From assembly GCF_003994235.2 (NCBI RefSeq), contig NZ_RYFG02000019.1, forward strand, positions 4,714 through 68,713: DNA of 64,000 bases, read 5' to 3'. Position 1 is the first letter of the stretch. Every line of letters starts with the position of its first letter. The notes beneath the pieces were generated by a model. That model saw only the letters and a program-made list of their open reading frames with translations, was not told where the DNA came from and ran no database searches. Positions 8,472-17,822 of this stretch are shown piece after piece. Source of the DNA: Candidatus Methylobacter oryzae. GTDB lineage: Bacteria; Pseudomonadota; Gammaproteobacteria; Methylococcales; Methylomonadaceae. The position numbers and the translations under genes were made by a program.

Positions 8472-11400
8472 ATGTGGATTGTTAACATTGCCCTACGCCG
8501 CCCTTACACGTTCATCGTCGCGGCGCTACTGATTCTTTTGTCCACGCCTTATGTGCTGCGCAATATGCCGACCGATATTTTTCCGAATATCGATATTCCG
8601 GTCGTCGCGATGCTGTGGGATTACAAAGGCATGAACGCAAAGGAAATCGCCGATCGTCTGGCCGGCTCGGTCGAACGTTCGATGTCGTTGATCGACGGTA
8701 TCGAGCATAGCGAATCGGTATCTTTTGCAGGATCGGCGGTTATCAAGGTGTTTTTCCATCCCGATACCGATATTCGCACCGCGATTGCGCAGGTGATGTC
8801 CAGCAGCAACTCGGTCTACCGCTCGCTGCCTGCCAGTACCGCACCGCCGCAAGTTATCCAGTATTCGGCTTCCGATTTGCCGTTGGTGCAATTGGGTATC
8901 TCCAGCAGCACGGTGCCGGAGACCGAGGTCAACGATCTGACCAATAACATCGTCCGGAACTTCCTTCAGTCCAAACCGGGCGTGTCTTCGACCAATCCGT
9001 TCGGTTCCAAGAGCCGGCAGGTGACTGTCGATATCGATCCGGCGGCATTGCTTGCCCGCGGGCTGACTCCGAACGATCTGGTCGATGCGATGGCCGTGCA
9101 GAACCTGATTTTGCCGACCGGAACGATCAAGGTCGGTTCGACCGAATACGACGTTACGCTGAACGGCGCGATTGCGGCGATTCCCCGCATCGGCGACATC
9201 CCGGTACGCACGGCCAACGGCACGACCACGCTGATCCGCGACGTCGCCAATGTACGCGACGGCTCGGCGCCGCAGACCACGATCGCGCGCCAGAACGGCG
9301 AGCGCGGCATTCTTACGTCGATTTTCAAACGGGGCAAGGTATCGACGCTGGACGTCGTCGATCACGTGAAGCAGGTGATCCCGAAAATGCTGGCGCAGAT
9401 GCCGGAAGGCATCAACATGAAGCTGATGTTCGACCAGTCGCTGTTCGTCAAGGCCGCAATCGGCAACGTGATACACGAAGGCTTGATCGCCGCCGGTTTG
9501 ACGGCCGCGATGATATTGTTGTTCCTCGGCAACTGGCGGAGCACCTGCATTATCGCGGTGTCGATCCCGCTATCGATCATGTGCTCGCTGATTGCGCTGT
9601 ATCTGGTCGGTGAAACTATCAACCTGATGACGATGGGCGGTTTGGCGCTGGCTGTCGGAATATTGGTCGACGACGCGACCGTCGAAATCGAGAATATCGA
9701 GCGGCAAATGCTGATGGGCAAAAAGCCGCGCCAGGCTATTCTTGACGGCGCCGCGGAAATCGCGATGCCGGCGTTTGTATCGACATTGTGTATTTGTATC
9801 GTGTTCGTGCCGATGTTCTTCCTTACCGGCGTTGCACGCAGCCTGTTCGTGCCGATGGCCGAGGCTGTGGTTTTCGCAATGTTGGCGTCTTATCTGCTGT
9901 CGCGGACTTTGGTGCCGACGCTGGTGATGTATATGATGGCCGGTCATCACGGCAACAAGCACCAGCCGCCGGCCAATGCGATTGCGCTCATATTCGGGCA
10001 AACCCACCGCGCTTTTGAGCAGGGTTTCGAAGTCTTCCGGGAGCAGTATGTGGTGCTGTTGAGCCATTTGCTTAATCACCGTTTGCGTTACGGTTCCGCT
10101 TTTTTGGGCTTTTGCCTGTTGTCGCTGACATTGGTGCCGTTGCTTGGGCAGGATTTGTTTCCGGCCGTCGACGCGGGCCAAATCAGGCTGCATGTCCGCG
10201 CGCCCTCGGGGACGCGGATAGAAGAAATGCCCAGCCAAATAGACGAGGTGGAAAAAGCGATCCGCGAGCGCATTCCCGCGCAGGAACTGGGCGATGTGCT
10301 GGATATTATCGGCGGCCCCTACAGTACCCGTAACACGCTGTTCGGCAACTCCGGCACGGTGGAGACCGCCGATACCGAGATCATGATTTCGCTGCGCCCC
10401 GGCGATCATGCGCCGAGCATCGACTATATCAAGGATTTGCGCGCAGAATTGCCGCGCCGTTTCCCCGGACTCGAATTCTTTTTCCAACCTGCCGACCAAG
10501 TCAGCCAAACGCTGAATTTCGGCATTCCGGCGCCGATCGATATCCAGTTTATCGGCGGCAAGCCGGAAGAGGTTATGCCGCTGGTCACGGAACTGAATAA
10601 CCGGCTGCGGCAAATTCCCGGCATCGTCGACGCGCACGTTTACCAACGCACCAACCGGCCGTCGCTGGACCTGGAGATGAATCGCTCGCAGCTTCAGAAT
10701 CTAGGGCTTTCGGCCCGCGACGTCGCGCAGAATTTATTGCTAACCCTGAGCGGCAGCATGCAAACTGCGCCGACTTATTGGTTGAATCCGAACAATGGCA
10801 ACACAGTCAACATCGGCGTGATGGGTAATCCGCTCGATCTCGACAGCATCGACGCGTTGATGCGGACGCCGGTGGGTGGCGACGATAACAGCCCGCCGCA
10901 ATTGCTGGGCAATCTGGTCACGATGAAGCGTTCGGTGCAACCGGCGGCCGTGACTCACTTCAACGCGAATAACGTTTTTAATATTTACGCGAATGTCGAG
11001 GGCCGGGATTTGGGTTCGGTTAGTGTCGATATTAATCGGATAATCGAAGACAGTCGGGCCAAATTGCCGCGCGGCGTCGAACTGGCGGTGCGCGGGCAGA
11101 GCCAGACCCTTAACAGTTCGTTTATCGGACTGGCGACCGGATTGGCAGTGGCTATCGTGCTGTTGTACTTGTTGCTGGTGGTCAATTTTCAATCCTGGCT
11201 CGATCCGTTCATTATCATCAGCGCGCTGCCGGCTGCACTGGCCGGTATTGCCTGGACTTTGTTCCTGACCGGAACCACGCTGAGCATTCCGGCCTTGACC
11301 GGCAGCATCATGTCGATGGGCGTGGTCACCGCCAACAGCATCCTGCTGGTTTCGTTCGCACGCACCCGCTTGGGCGACGGCGTGCCGTCGGTGACGGCAG

Positions 11401-11651
11401 CCTTGGAAGCCGGCGCGACGCGTTTGCGGCCGGTCATGATGACCGCGTTCGCGATGATCGTCGGCATGTTGCCGATGGCTGTCGGCTGGGGCGAAGGCGC
11501 CGAACAGAACGCGCCGCTGGGCCGCGCGGTGATCGGCGGGCTGGCGTTCGCCACCGTGTCCACGTTGCTGTTTGTACCGATTGTTTTCGCCGCCACGCAT
11601 CGCTGGCTTGAACATCGCCATTCGACTCGAACTATCCTTATCACTGAATGA
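8472..11651 (+). CDS. RND efflux permease, HAE1 family
   Basis: Inner-membrane proton-driven exporter subunit, 1059 residues, normal for the family. It has one N-terminal membrane helix (about 12-30), a large periplasmic loop, then two sets of helices. The proton-relay pair Asp400-Asp401 is present in GILVDDATVEIEN. The first helix begins directly at the methionine, MWIVNIALRRPYTF. The adaptor gene follows after 7 bp. No outer membrane factor gene adjoins, so the pump must share one such as that at 26137. Compared with the MdtB/C-type pair in this window it is a distinct subtype, with a start motif typical of pumps of unknown substrate. Confidence 0.92.
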   Translation: MWIVNIALRRPYTFIVAALLILLSTPYVLRNMPTDIFPNIDIPVVAMLWDYKGMNAKEIADRLAGSVERSMSLIDGIEHSESVSFAGSAVIKVFFHPDTDIRTAIAQVMSSSNSVYRSLPASTAPPQVIQYSASDLPLVQLGISSSTVPETEVNDLTNNIVRNFLQSKPGVSSTNPFGSKSRQVTVDIDPAALLARGLTPNDLVDAMAVQNLILPTGTIKVGSTEYDVTLNGAIAAIPRIGDIPVRTANGTTTLIRDVANVRDGSAPQTTIARQNGERGILTSIFKRGKVSTLDVVDHVKQVIPKMLAQMPEGINMKLMFDQSLFVKAAIGNVIHEGLIAAGLTAAMILLFLGNWRSTCIIAVSIPLSIMCSLIALYLVGETINLMTMGGLALAVGILVDDATVEIENIERQMLMGKKPRQAILDGAAEIAMPAFVSTLCICIVFVPMFFLTGVARSLFVPMAEAVVFAMLASYLLSRTLVPTLVMYMMAGHHGNKHQPPANAIALIFGQTHRAFEQGFEVFREQYVVLLSHLLNHRLRYGSAFLGFCLLSLTLVPLLGQDLFPAVDAGQIRLHVRAPSGTRIEEMPSQIDEVEKAIRERIPAQELGDVLDIIGGPYSTRNTLFGNSGTVETADTEIMISLRPGDHAPSIDYIKDLRAELPRRFPGLEFFFQPADQVSQTLNFGIPAPIDIQFIGGKPEEVMPLVTELNNRLRQIPGIVDAHVYQRTNRPSLDLEMNRSQLQNLGLSARDVAQNLLLTLSGSMQTAPTYWLNPNNGNTVNIGVMGNPLDLDSIDALMRTPVGGDDNSPPQLLGNLVTMKRSVQPAAVTHFNANNVFNIYANVEGRDLGSVSVDINRIIEDSRAKLPRGVELAVRGQSQTLNSSFIGLATGLAVAIVLLYLLLVVNFQSWLDPFIIISALPAALAGIAWTLFLTGTTLSIPALTGSIMSMGVVTANSILLVSFARTRLGDGVPSVTAALEAGATRLRPVMMTAFAMIVGMLPMAVGWGEGAEQNAPLGRAVIGGLAFATVSTLLFVPIVFAATHRWLEHRHSTRTILITE

Positions 11652-11658
11652 AACCGTC

Positions 11659-12870
11659 ATGAGTAGTCATCAAACCCCTGTATTTGCTTTGCCATCCCAT
11701 CCGCAACGGACGCTGGTTATCGCCAAGCGATCCGGTTTCGGGCTGCTGCTGTTTTTACTGTTGGCCGGCGGCTGGCGGCTCGCTATCAATCAAAGCGAGG
11801 CCGACAGTTTGCGGCAGCGCACCGAGGCTAGCCTGACGCGTAGCGTGATTGCGGTGCGCTCCAAGCCGGGCGAGGCGTCGCGCAAGATCACGTTGCCGGC
11901 CGGTTTGCGCGGCAACACCGAAACACAGCTTTATGCCCGCAGCAACGGTTATTTGAGCGCTTGGTACAAGACCATCGGCGATCAAGTCAAGAAAGGCGAG
12001 CTGCTGGCCGTGATCGATGTTCCCGAATTGGAGCAGGAGCTGGCCCAGGCTCACGCCGCGGCGGCACAGATCAAAGTCAGGCTGGAATTGGCGCGTTCGA
12101 CGTTGAAGCGCTGGGCCTTGCTGAAAGACACCGACAGCGTGGTTCAACAGGAGTTCGACGAAAAACGCAGCGCCGTCTTGCAAGCGGAAGCCGATCTGGC
12201 CGCCGCCGAAGTCAACGTCAAACGGCTTGAAAAAATTGAAGAGTATCGCCGTATCGTCGCGCCGTTTTCCGGCGTTATTACGCGCCGGAGCGTCGACGTC
12301 GGCAGCTTGATCAACGCGGGCAGCCAGGAATTGTTCGCGCTGACGCAAACCGATCCGCTCCGGCTGACCGTCTGGGTGCCCCAAGCTTACGCGGACGACG
12401 TTAAGGTGGGGCAGGAGGTGGCCGTGCGCGCCGCCGGCGCACAGGGCAAGCCTCTGGCAGCCCGCGTCGAACATGTTGCAGGCGCCTTGGACCCGGTTAA
12501 TCGCTCGCGCCAGGTAGATATTACGCTGCCGAATAAAGAGGGGAAATTATTGCCCGGTTCGTATATGGAAGCCTCGATTAACGTGGTCGGCAGCAAAGCC
12601 GGTCCGCTGGTTGTGCCTGCCAATGTATTGGTTATCGATCAGGCAGGTACGCACGTCGTTGTTGTCGATGCCGAAAAACGCGTCGCGTTTCGCCCGGTGA
12701 AACTGGGCCGCGATTTTGGGCGCGAAGTCGAAATTCTGGAAGGCGTGGCGGCCAATGACGTGCTGGTTGCCAGCCCGTCGGATTTGTTGGCCGAAGGCGA
12801 GATCGTCAGCGTGGTGGAGGCTCAGCAAAAAGCGGACGGCAAGTCTAAGGAAAAGCCTGTTGCCGGTTAG
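11659..12870 (+). CDS. RND efflux periplasmic adaptor (HlyD/MFP family)
   Basis: A 403-residue membrane fusion protein that bridges the pump to an outer membrane channel. It has an N-terminal membrane anchor (about residues 25-42), a lipoyl-like half motif GYLSAWYKTIGDQVKKGELLAVID, a coiled-coil hairpin (about 120-195), the second lipoyl half RIVAPFSGVITRRSVDVGSLI, and a C-terminal beta-barrel/membrane-proximal part. The ATG at 11659 lies 7 bp after the pump stop. An ORF extension further upstream overlaps the pump and is not needed. It forms a two-gene operon with the RND permease. Confidence 0.9.
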   Translation: MSSHQTPVFALPSHPQRTLVIAKRSGFGLLLFLLLAGGWRLAINQSEADSLRQRTEASLTRSVIAVRSKPGEASRKITLPAGLRGNTETQLYARSNGYLSAWYKTIGDQVKKGELLAVIDVPELEQELAQAHAAAAQIKVRLELARSTLKRWALLKDTDSVVQQEFDEKRSAVLQAEADLAAAEVNVKRLEKIEEYRRIVAPFSGVITRRSVDVGSLINAGSQELFALTQTDPLRLTVWVPQAYADDVKVGQEVAVRAAGAQGKPLAARVEHVAGALDPVNRSRQVDITLPNKEGKLLPGSYMEASINVVGSKAGPLVVPANVLVIDQAGTHVVVVDAEKRVAFRPVKLGRDFGREVEILEGVAANDVLVASPSDLLAEGEIVSVVEAQQKADGKSKEKPVAG

Positions 12871-13003
12871 GCCTTCCAGGTTATGCGGCTGTCATGGATG
12901 GCGGCCGAGACTGCTCCCGGCAGTCCTCGGCATTTTCTCCATCCATGGCGGTCAGAAGTGCTGGCCGCCGGGAGCGGCTCCAGTAAAAACCAGCAAGGTC
13001 TGC
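12871..13003. repeat. Core repeat P1 carrying nested insert N1
   Basis: Outer arms GCCTTCCAGGTT and AAAACCAGCAAGGTC are a decayed copy of the ACCTTCCAGGTT hairpin. Between them is a roughly 100-bp insert with the hairpins GCCGAGACTGCTCCCGGCAG and GCCGCCGGGAGCGGC and the inverted CATGGATGG/CCATCCATG pair. The same insert lies inside another copy at 38181-38315 in the opposite orientation. The rest of the gap to 13169 shows nothing. Confidence 0.78.
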
Positions 13004-13169
13004 TTGTTGGAATCATCCTGCCCTAGGGCGTGCCGCGTGCGCCTTACAACCTATCCCACGGCACGCCTGAGCGCTGCGTTTTTTTTCAGGGTGGCATTTT
13101 CCGGTAAAAAATGTTGAACTTGATGTTTTTAAGTACGGATCATCCGGTTTTAACCAATAAGGACTTTAA

Positions 13170-14741
13170 ATGCCTCGGCCCGAGTTTCCCTGGAACGATT
13201 TTCATACGTTCGCGATGCAGAACAAGCAGTTCGGCCTGCTGCTTATCGTTGCGCTGATTATTGCCGTTTCGTTATGGCGCTGGCGTCCGCAAGACCGTAA
13301 ACCTGTAAAAGCGACATTACTGTTTTTAACGATTGCGCTCAGCGGTATTTTGCTTAGCGCTGTGCTGGCTGCGCTGGACGTCGATCCTTTTGCGCGAGGC
13401 TTGCATAAGACCAGTGTTTTTGTCGGCGGAATGGCCGGAATCCGGCTTTTCGGTTTGTTCTTGTTTCGGCTGGTACTGCCGCTATGCCGTATTAATCTGT
13501 TGCGTATCCTTGAAGATTTGGCCGAGCTTGCAGGGTACTGCACATGGCTGATGATCTATCTGCACGCTGCCGGCCTGAATCTGTCCGGCATCATTACAAC
13601 CTCGGCGGTTATGACAGCGGTGCTGGCTTTTTCGATGCAGGATACCTTGGGCAATATCCTTGGCGGTCTGGCCCTGCAACTGGATAACTCGATCAAAGTC
13701 GGCGATTGGATTAAAGTGGACGACGTCAACGGCCGGGTCAGCGATATACGTTGGCGATACACGGCAATAGAAACGCGCAATTGGGAAACGATCGTCATTC
13801 CTAACAGTTTGTTGATGAAGGGCAAATTCTCCGTGATCGGGCGCCGTAGCGGCCAGCCGTTGCAATGGCGCCGGTGGGTCTATTTCGATGTTAGCTACGA
13901 TCATTTGGCCGGGAAGGTCGTCAATATCGCACAAAATGCAATCCGCAACGGACATATAGCTAATGTCGCCGATGCCCCTGCGGCGAATTGCCTGTTGATG
14001 GATTTTACCTCCAGCGCATCGCGTTACGCTTTGCGCTATTGGCTAACCGATATTGAAGCCGATGAAGCCACCGACTCGGAAGTGCGCGCACGGATCTATG
14101 CCGCGTTGCAGCGTGCCGGAATCAGCTTGTCGTATCCGCAATACCATATTCACTTGACCAATAAAGACGACCAATATGAGCAAAACGAGCGTCAGCGCCG
14201 GCTCAAAGAGCGTATCGATGCGTTGCAGCAGGTGGAATTGTTCAATACCTTGCATGACGATGAGCTAGCCGAAATTGCCGAACAGTTGGTTTATGCGCCT
14301 TTTGTCAAAGGCGACATTCTGATGCATCAAGGCGAGGTAGCGCATTGGCTTTATATTATTATCAGCGGCGTTACGGATATATTCCTGGAGTTGCCGGATG
14401 GCGGACGCCGGCTGATCGATACAACGCATGGCAGCTGTTTTCTCGGCGAGATGGGCTTGATGACCGGCGACCCCCGTAGCGCCACGGTTATTGCCCAATC
14501 CGAAGTTTTAGCGTATCGGCTGAATAAAAACTCGTTCCAAAAAATATTGGATAAACGCCCCGAGCTCGCCGTGGAGATCAGTAATCTTTTGGCGCACCGC
14601 CGCGTCGGTATCGATAACTGGCAGCAACAGCTGGATAGCGAATCCTTGGCCCGGCTGATGGTGCAGCAACAAAGCACGCTGCTGGAGCAGATTAGCAGTT
14701 TTTTCAGGCTTGGCAGTTCCGGTAAGTCATCCGGCGGATAA
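13170..14741 (+). CDS. MscS-type channel with C-terminal cyclic nucleotide-binding domain
   Basis: A 523-residue membrane protein. Three to four helices (about 20-38, 48-68, 82-105, 115-140) lead into an MscS pore helix and beta domain (TTSAVMTAVLAFSMQDTLGN, then GDWIKVDDVNGRVSDIRWRYT). From about residue 355 there is a cNMP-binding domain with the phosphate-cassette signature GEMGLMTGDPRSATVIAQ, including the conserved Arg that contacts the cyclic phosphate. This is the bacterial cyclic-nucleotide-gated (bCNG) branch of the MscS family, usually poorly mechanosensitive. The ribosome site AAGGA precedes the ATG. It appears monocistronic. Confidence 0.88.
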   Translation: MPRPEFPWNDFHTFAMQNKQFGLLLIVALIIAVSLWRWRPQDRKPVKATLLFLTIALSGILLSAVLAALDVDPFARGLHKTSVFVGGMAGIRLFGLFLFRLVLPLCRINLLRILEDLAELAGYCTWLMIYLHAAGLNLSGIITTSAVMTAVLAFSMQDTLGNILGGLALQLDNSIKVGDWIKVDDVNGRVSDIRWRYTAIETRNWETIVIPNSLLMKGKFSVIGRRSGQPLQWRRWVYFDVSYDHLAGKVVNIAQNAIRNGHIANVADAPAANCLLMDFTSSASRYALRYWLTDIEADEATDSEVRARIYAALQRAGISLSYPQYHIHLTNKDDQYEQNERQRRLKERIDALQQVELFNTLHDDELAEIAEQLVYAPFVKGDILMHQGEVAHWLYIIISGVTDIFLELPDGGRRLIDTTHGSCFLGEMGLMTGDPRSATVIAQSEVLAYRLNKNSFQKILDKRPELAVEISNLLAHRRVGIDNWQQQLDSESLARLMVQQQSTLLEQISSFFRLGSSGKSSGG

Positions 14742-14777
14742 TTTATGTGTTTAACTGATAGATGATCAAGAAGCGTA

Positions 14778-15140
14778 GTCCACGAAAAACACGAAAGGCA
14801 CGAAAATAGTTAAACCGCATTGTTTCCGCACTCTTGAGAACTGCCGTTAAGTTAAGCATTGTAGGAGCGGGGGGCCGCGCCCGCGATATTTTCACGATGA
14901 TTGCAGAATTGTAGCGCCATCATCGCGGGCGCGGCCCCCCGCTCCTACGGGATGTCGATGTGCTTAACTTAATCGCAGTGACGGACTCCCCGGAGACGAG
15001 AGCCAAAGGAATACGCAGCTGAGAAGTGCAAGCTTTGCTTGCACCGGCAGGCAAAGCCTGCACTCCGGCTATTGCATGAGCTCCAACTTGGGGATTAACG
15101 AAAATGCCAAGTTGTCTCGTTCCCACGCGCTTTTGCTTCC
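14778..15140. repeat. Patchwork of partial repeats C1, E1 and A-half
   Basis: This occupies most of the 674-bp gap 14742-15415. It contains a half C repeat (GTCCACGAAAAACACGAAA, 14778-14808), a complete H palindrome listed separately, an E repeat at 15025-15068 (GTGCAAGCTTTGCTTGCAC then GGCAAAGCCTGCACTCCGG), and a half A repeat (CTCGTTCCCACGCGC) fused to the end of a C repeat (TTTTCGTGGAC). No gene is visible. Confidence 0.65.
14861..14948. repeat. Long palindromic repeat H
   Basis: The left arm GTAGGAGCGGGGGGCCGCGC and its continuation CCGCGAT pair exactly with ATCGCGG and GCGCGGCCCCCCGCTCCTAC on the right, giving about 27 paired bases around a 34-bp loop. This is the only copy in the window. 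Confidence 0.8.
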
Positions 15141-15415
15141 TTTTCGTGGACATTGCGTAACATCGGCACTTAAAAGCGTTCGCTGTTCATTAACGAAGAA
15201 CGTATGCTTGGATCTGGAATGATCGAATCAATGAAGCTGTTTCTTTGGATACAGCGAAGCAGCAAAACCTGCTGAATATCCAGCACGAACAAATGCGGTA
15301 AACGGTTTATCACTAGCGGCGGCAATGCCGCCACCTGCCTTTGCCCAGCCCAAAACCGGCTGGTACGCCTCTTGCTTTGCAGTTATTTTCATTACCGATA
15401 AACCAAGAGGATTGC

Positions 15416-16879
15416 ATGCATAGATCTATATATACCGTTGCGGGCTTGGCTGCCGTATTGACCGGGGCCGGTTGTAGTTCGCTGCAAACGCAGGGATTGC
15501 AGGCGGCAGCCGAGGCTTCCGGGGCCGACACCGTCAAATCCATCGAATTTTCAGGCAGCGGGCGCTGGTTCCAGTTTGGGCAAGCGCCGAACCCGGACTT
15601 ATCCTGGCCGCAGTTCGACGTAAAGAACTTTACCGCCGACATCAATTACGACACCGCCAGCGCGCGGGTGCAGATTACCCGCAGCCAGACCGTCGAGCCC
15701 GGCCGCTTGCGTCCTGCGCCGGTTGAACAAAAGGTCGATCAATACGTCAGCGGCAATACCGCCTGGAACGTGGCCGCTGCGGGTAACGCCGCCCCGGCGC
15801 CAAGCGCGCAACCCGCTGCCGTTGAAGAACGCCAGGCGGAAATTTGGGCAAGCCCGCAAGGCTTCCTGAAAGCCGCGCAAGTCAATCATGCCGAGTCTAA
15901 AGCGGTCGGCAGCGGCACCGAGGTATCGTTCACTATTGCCGGTAAGTATCGCTATATCGGCACTATCAACGCGAACAACCAGCTCGAACGGGTACAGACC
16001 TGGATCGACAATCCGGTGCTCGGCGATACGCTGGTCGAAACTCGCTACGACGGTTATAAAGACTTCGGCGGTATCCAGTTTCCGGCCCACATCGTCCGCA
16101 GCCAGGGCGGCTACTCGGTGTTGGACATCAATGTTGCGGACGTCAAAACGAACCCGGCAGTCGATATTGCTGTACCCGAGCAAGTCGTCAAGGCGCCGGC
16201 GGTGGTCGTAACGCCCAACAAACTGGCCGACGGCGTTTACTACCTGACCGGCGGCAGCCATCACAGCGTTGCGATCGACCAGCGCGACCACATCGTATTG
16301 GTCGAAGCGCCGCAAAATGAAGAACGCTCGCAGGCTGTTATCGCCAAACTCAAGGAGATCATTCCGAACAAGCCGATCAAATACCTGGTCAACACGCACG
16401 CTCACTTCGATCATGCCGGCGGCTTGCGCACATTCGTCGATGAAGGCTCGACCATCGTAACGCTGCAACCGAACCAGACTTATTATGAAAAAGTCTGGGC
16501 TGCGCCGCACACGATCAATCCCGACCGTTTGGCCAAATCGCATAAATCTGCGCATTTCGAAAGCTTTACCGGCAAGCACGTGCTGTCGGACGGCAAACGC
16601 ACTATTGAGCTTCACTCTATCGCCGGTAGCGGACACAACGATGCTTTCTTATTAGTCTACCTGCCGAAAGAGAAAATCCTGGTCGAAGCCGATGCTTATA
16701 CGCCTACCGCCGCCAACGTGCCGCCGCCGGCAAAAGCTAACCCCTATTCAGTCAATCTTTACCAGAATATCCAAAACCTGAAACTGGATGTTAATCAGAT
16801 TGCTGCCTTGCACGGTCCGCGCGTGGTCACGCTGGCCGATCTGCGTACCGCCATTGGCCAACCGCTAGCGGCCAAATAA
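15416..16879 (+). CDS. Exported metallo-beta-lactamase-fold hydrolase
   Basis: A 487-residue protein with a short lipoprotein-like signal (ends LTGAGCSS) and a C-terminal metallo-beta-lactamase domain. The zinc motif HAHFDH (His328, His330, Asp332, His333) is intact, followed by GSGHNDAFLLVYLP carrying the next ligand His. The N-terminal 230 residues form a separate domain like those of periplasmic MBL-fold proteins. The start chosen is the ATG at 15416 behind an AGAGG site; the frame extends upstream without a leader. The substrate is not apparent. It is not obviously co-transcribed with the TetR operon, 286 bp away. Confidence 0.82.
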   Translation: MHRSIYTVAGLAAVLTGAGCSSLQTQGLQAAAEASGADTVKSIEFSGSGRWFQFGQAPNPDLSWPQFDVKNFTADINYDTASARVQITRSQTVEPGRLRPAPVEQKVDQYVSGNTAWNVAAAGNAAPAPSAQPAAVEERQAEIWASPQGFLKAAQVNHAESKAVGSGTEVSFTIAGKYRYIGTINANNQLERVQTWIDNPVLGDTLVETRYDGYKDFGGIQFPAHIVRSQGGYSVLDINVADVKTNPAVDIAVPEQVVKAPAVVVTPNKLADGVYYLTGGSHHSVAIDQRDHIVLVEAPQNEERSQAVIAKLKEIIPNKPIKYLVNTHAHFDHAGGLRTFVDEGSTIVTLQPNQTYYEKVWAAPHTINPDRLAKSHKSAHFESFTGKHVLSDGKRTIELHSIAGSGHNDAFLLVYLPKEKILVEADAYTPTAANVPPPAKANPYSVNLYQNIQNLKLDVNQIAALHGPRVVTLADLRTAIGQPLAAK

Positions 16880-17084
16880 ACGGCCCCCGGATCGGGGCGA
16901 AAGTGCAAGGCTTTTGTCCTGATCCACTGACTCATAGGCCTGCCTGATCCTGGAATCGATAGTGTTGGCCAACGGGCAGCGCTTGCGTAACTATTGTTGA
17001 TTTTCAAACACGTAAAAAACGGCGCGCATCAAAAAAACAGACAAAAAACAATAGCATGGAAAGTGGTATAAACATTGCTAAATT

Positions 17085-17102
17085 TTTAAATACGTATTTA
17101 AA
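17085..17102. promoter_or_regulatory. Perfect 18-bp palindrome, candidate TetR operator
   Basis: TTTAAATACGTATTTAAA is a perfect palindrome 63 bp before the TetR gene, in a very AT-rich stretch. The shared core AATACGT occurs again at about 17138 (TTAATACGTCTGTTTTAAT). A dimeric repressor encoded by the first gene of the operon is the obvious candidate to bind here. Confidence 0.55.
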
Positions 17103-17165
17103 TTTTAAATTTGAATTACAATTATCAAACCTAATTAATACGTCTGTTTTAATCAATTTACCTGC

Positions 17166-17813
17166 ATGTCCAATCTTCAAACCAAGCCGGAAAAAACCCG
17201 CATCCGGCTATTGACCGCAGCCAGCCGAATCTTTGCCGAGAAAGGTTTTCAGGAAGCGACGATAGCCGAAATCTGCGGGCAGGCGAATGCCAATATTGCC
17301 TCTGTCAATTATCATTTTCGCGACAAGGAAACGCTGTATCTGGAATCCTGGCGTTTTGCGTTTAACCGGGAGCTGACTCTATACCCGCCCGACGGCGGTT
17401 TGAGCGGCAATGCTTCGGCGGAACAACGGCTGGCCGGGCGTATTAAATCGCTGGTTCTCCGTATCGGCGACGAAAACTCCTATTCGTTCGCGATTATTCA
17501 TAAGGAAATGGCGCAACCGACCCGGTTGCTGGCCGACATCCTGGAAAAGGAAATCAACCCGCAACGCATGCAAATGTTCATGTTATTGAAAGAATGCCTG
17601 GGTCACGCCGTCACCGAGCAACAAATTCAATATTGCCATGCCAGCATCATGGGCCAATGTTTTCAATTGCTGCGTTTAAGGCATATGCAAGGCGCCCGTC
17701 CGTTTCGCAGTCATCCCAGCGATTTAAGCGACATTAAGGCGTTTGCCGAGCATGTCGTGCAGTTTTCTCTGGCCGGCATTCGCGCCATCCGTTCCCAAGC
17801 CTCTAATGAGTAA
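17166..17813 (+). CDS. TetR/AcrR-family repressor (CecR-like C-terminal domain)
   Basis: A 215-residue transcription factor. The N-terminal TetR helix-turn-helix is clear: TRIRLLTAASRIFAEKGFQE, then TIAEICGQANANIASVNYHF. The ligand-binding half (HKEMAQPTRLLADIL, IMGQCFQLLRLR) resembles the CecR/DUF1956 group that controls efflux genes. Its stop lies 9 bp before the adaptor gene, so it is the first gene of the efflux operon and probably represses it through the palindrome at 17085-17102. Confidence 0.88.
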   Translation: MSNLQTKPEKTRIRLLTAASRIFAEKGFQEATIAEICGQANANIASVNYHFRDKETLYLESWRFAFNRELTLYPPDGGLSGNASAEQRLAGRIKSLVLRIGDENSYSFAIIHKEMAQPTRLLADILEKEINPQRMQMFMLLKECLGHAVTEQQIQYCHASIMGQCFQLLRLRHMQGARPFRSHPSDLSDIKAFAEHVVQFSLAGIRAIRSQASNE

Positions 17814-17822
17814 AGTGTTTGT

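Noticed and set aside
9570-10646. 358-codon minus-strand frame inside the RND pump gene
   Set aside because: Composition is rich in His, Arg and Gln as expected for the reverse of a GC-rich gene; no domains are visible.
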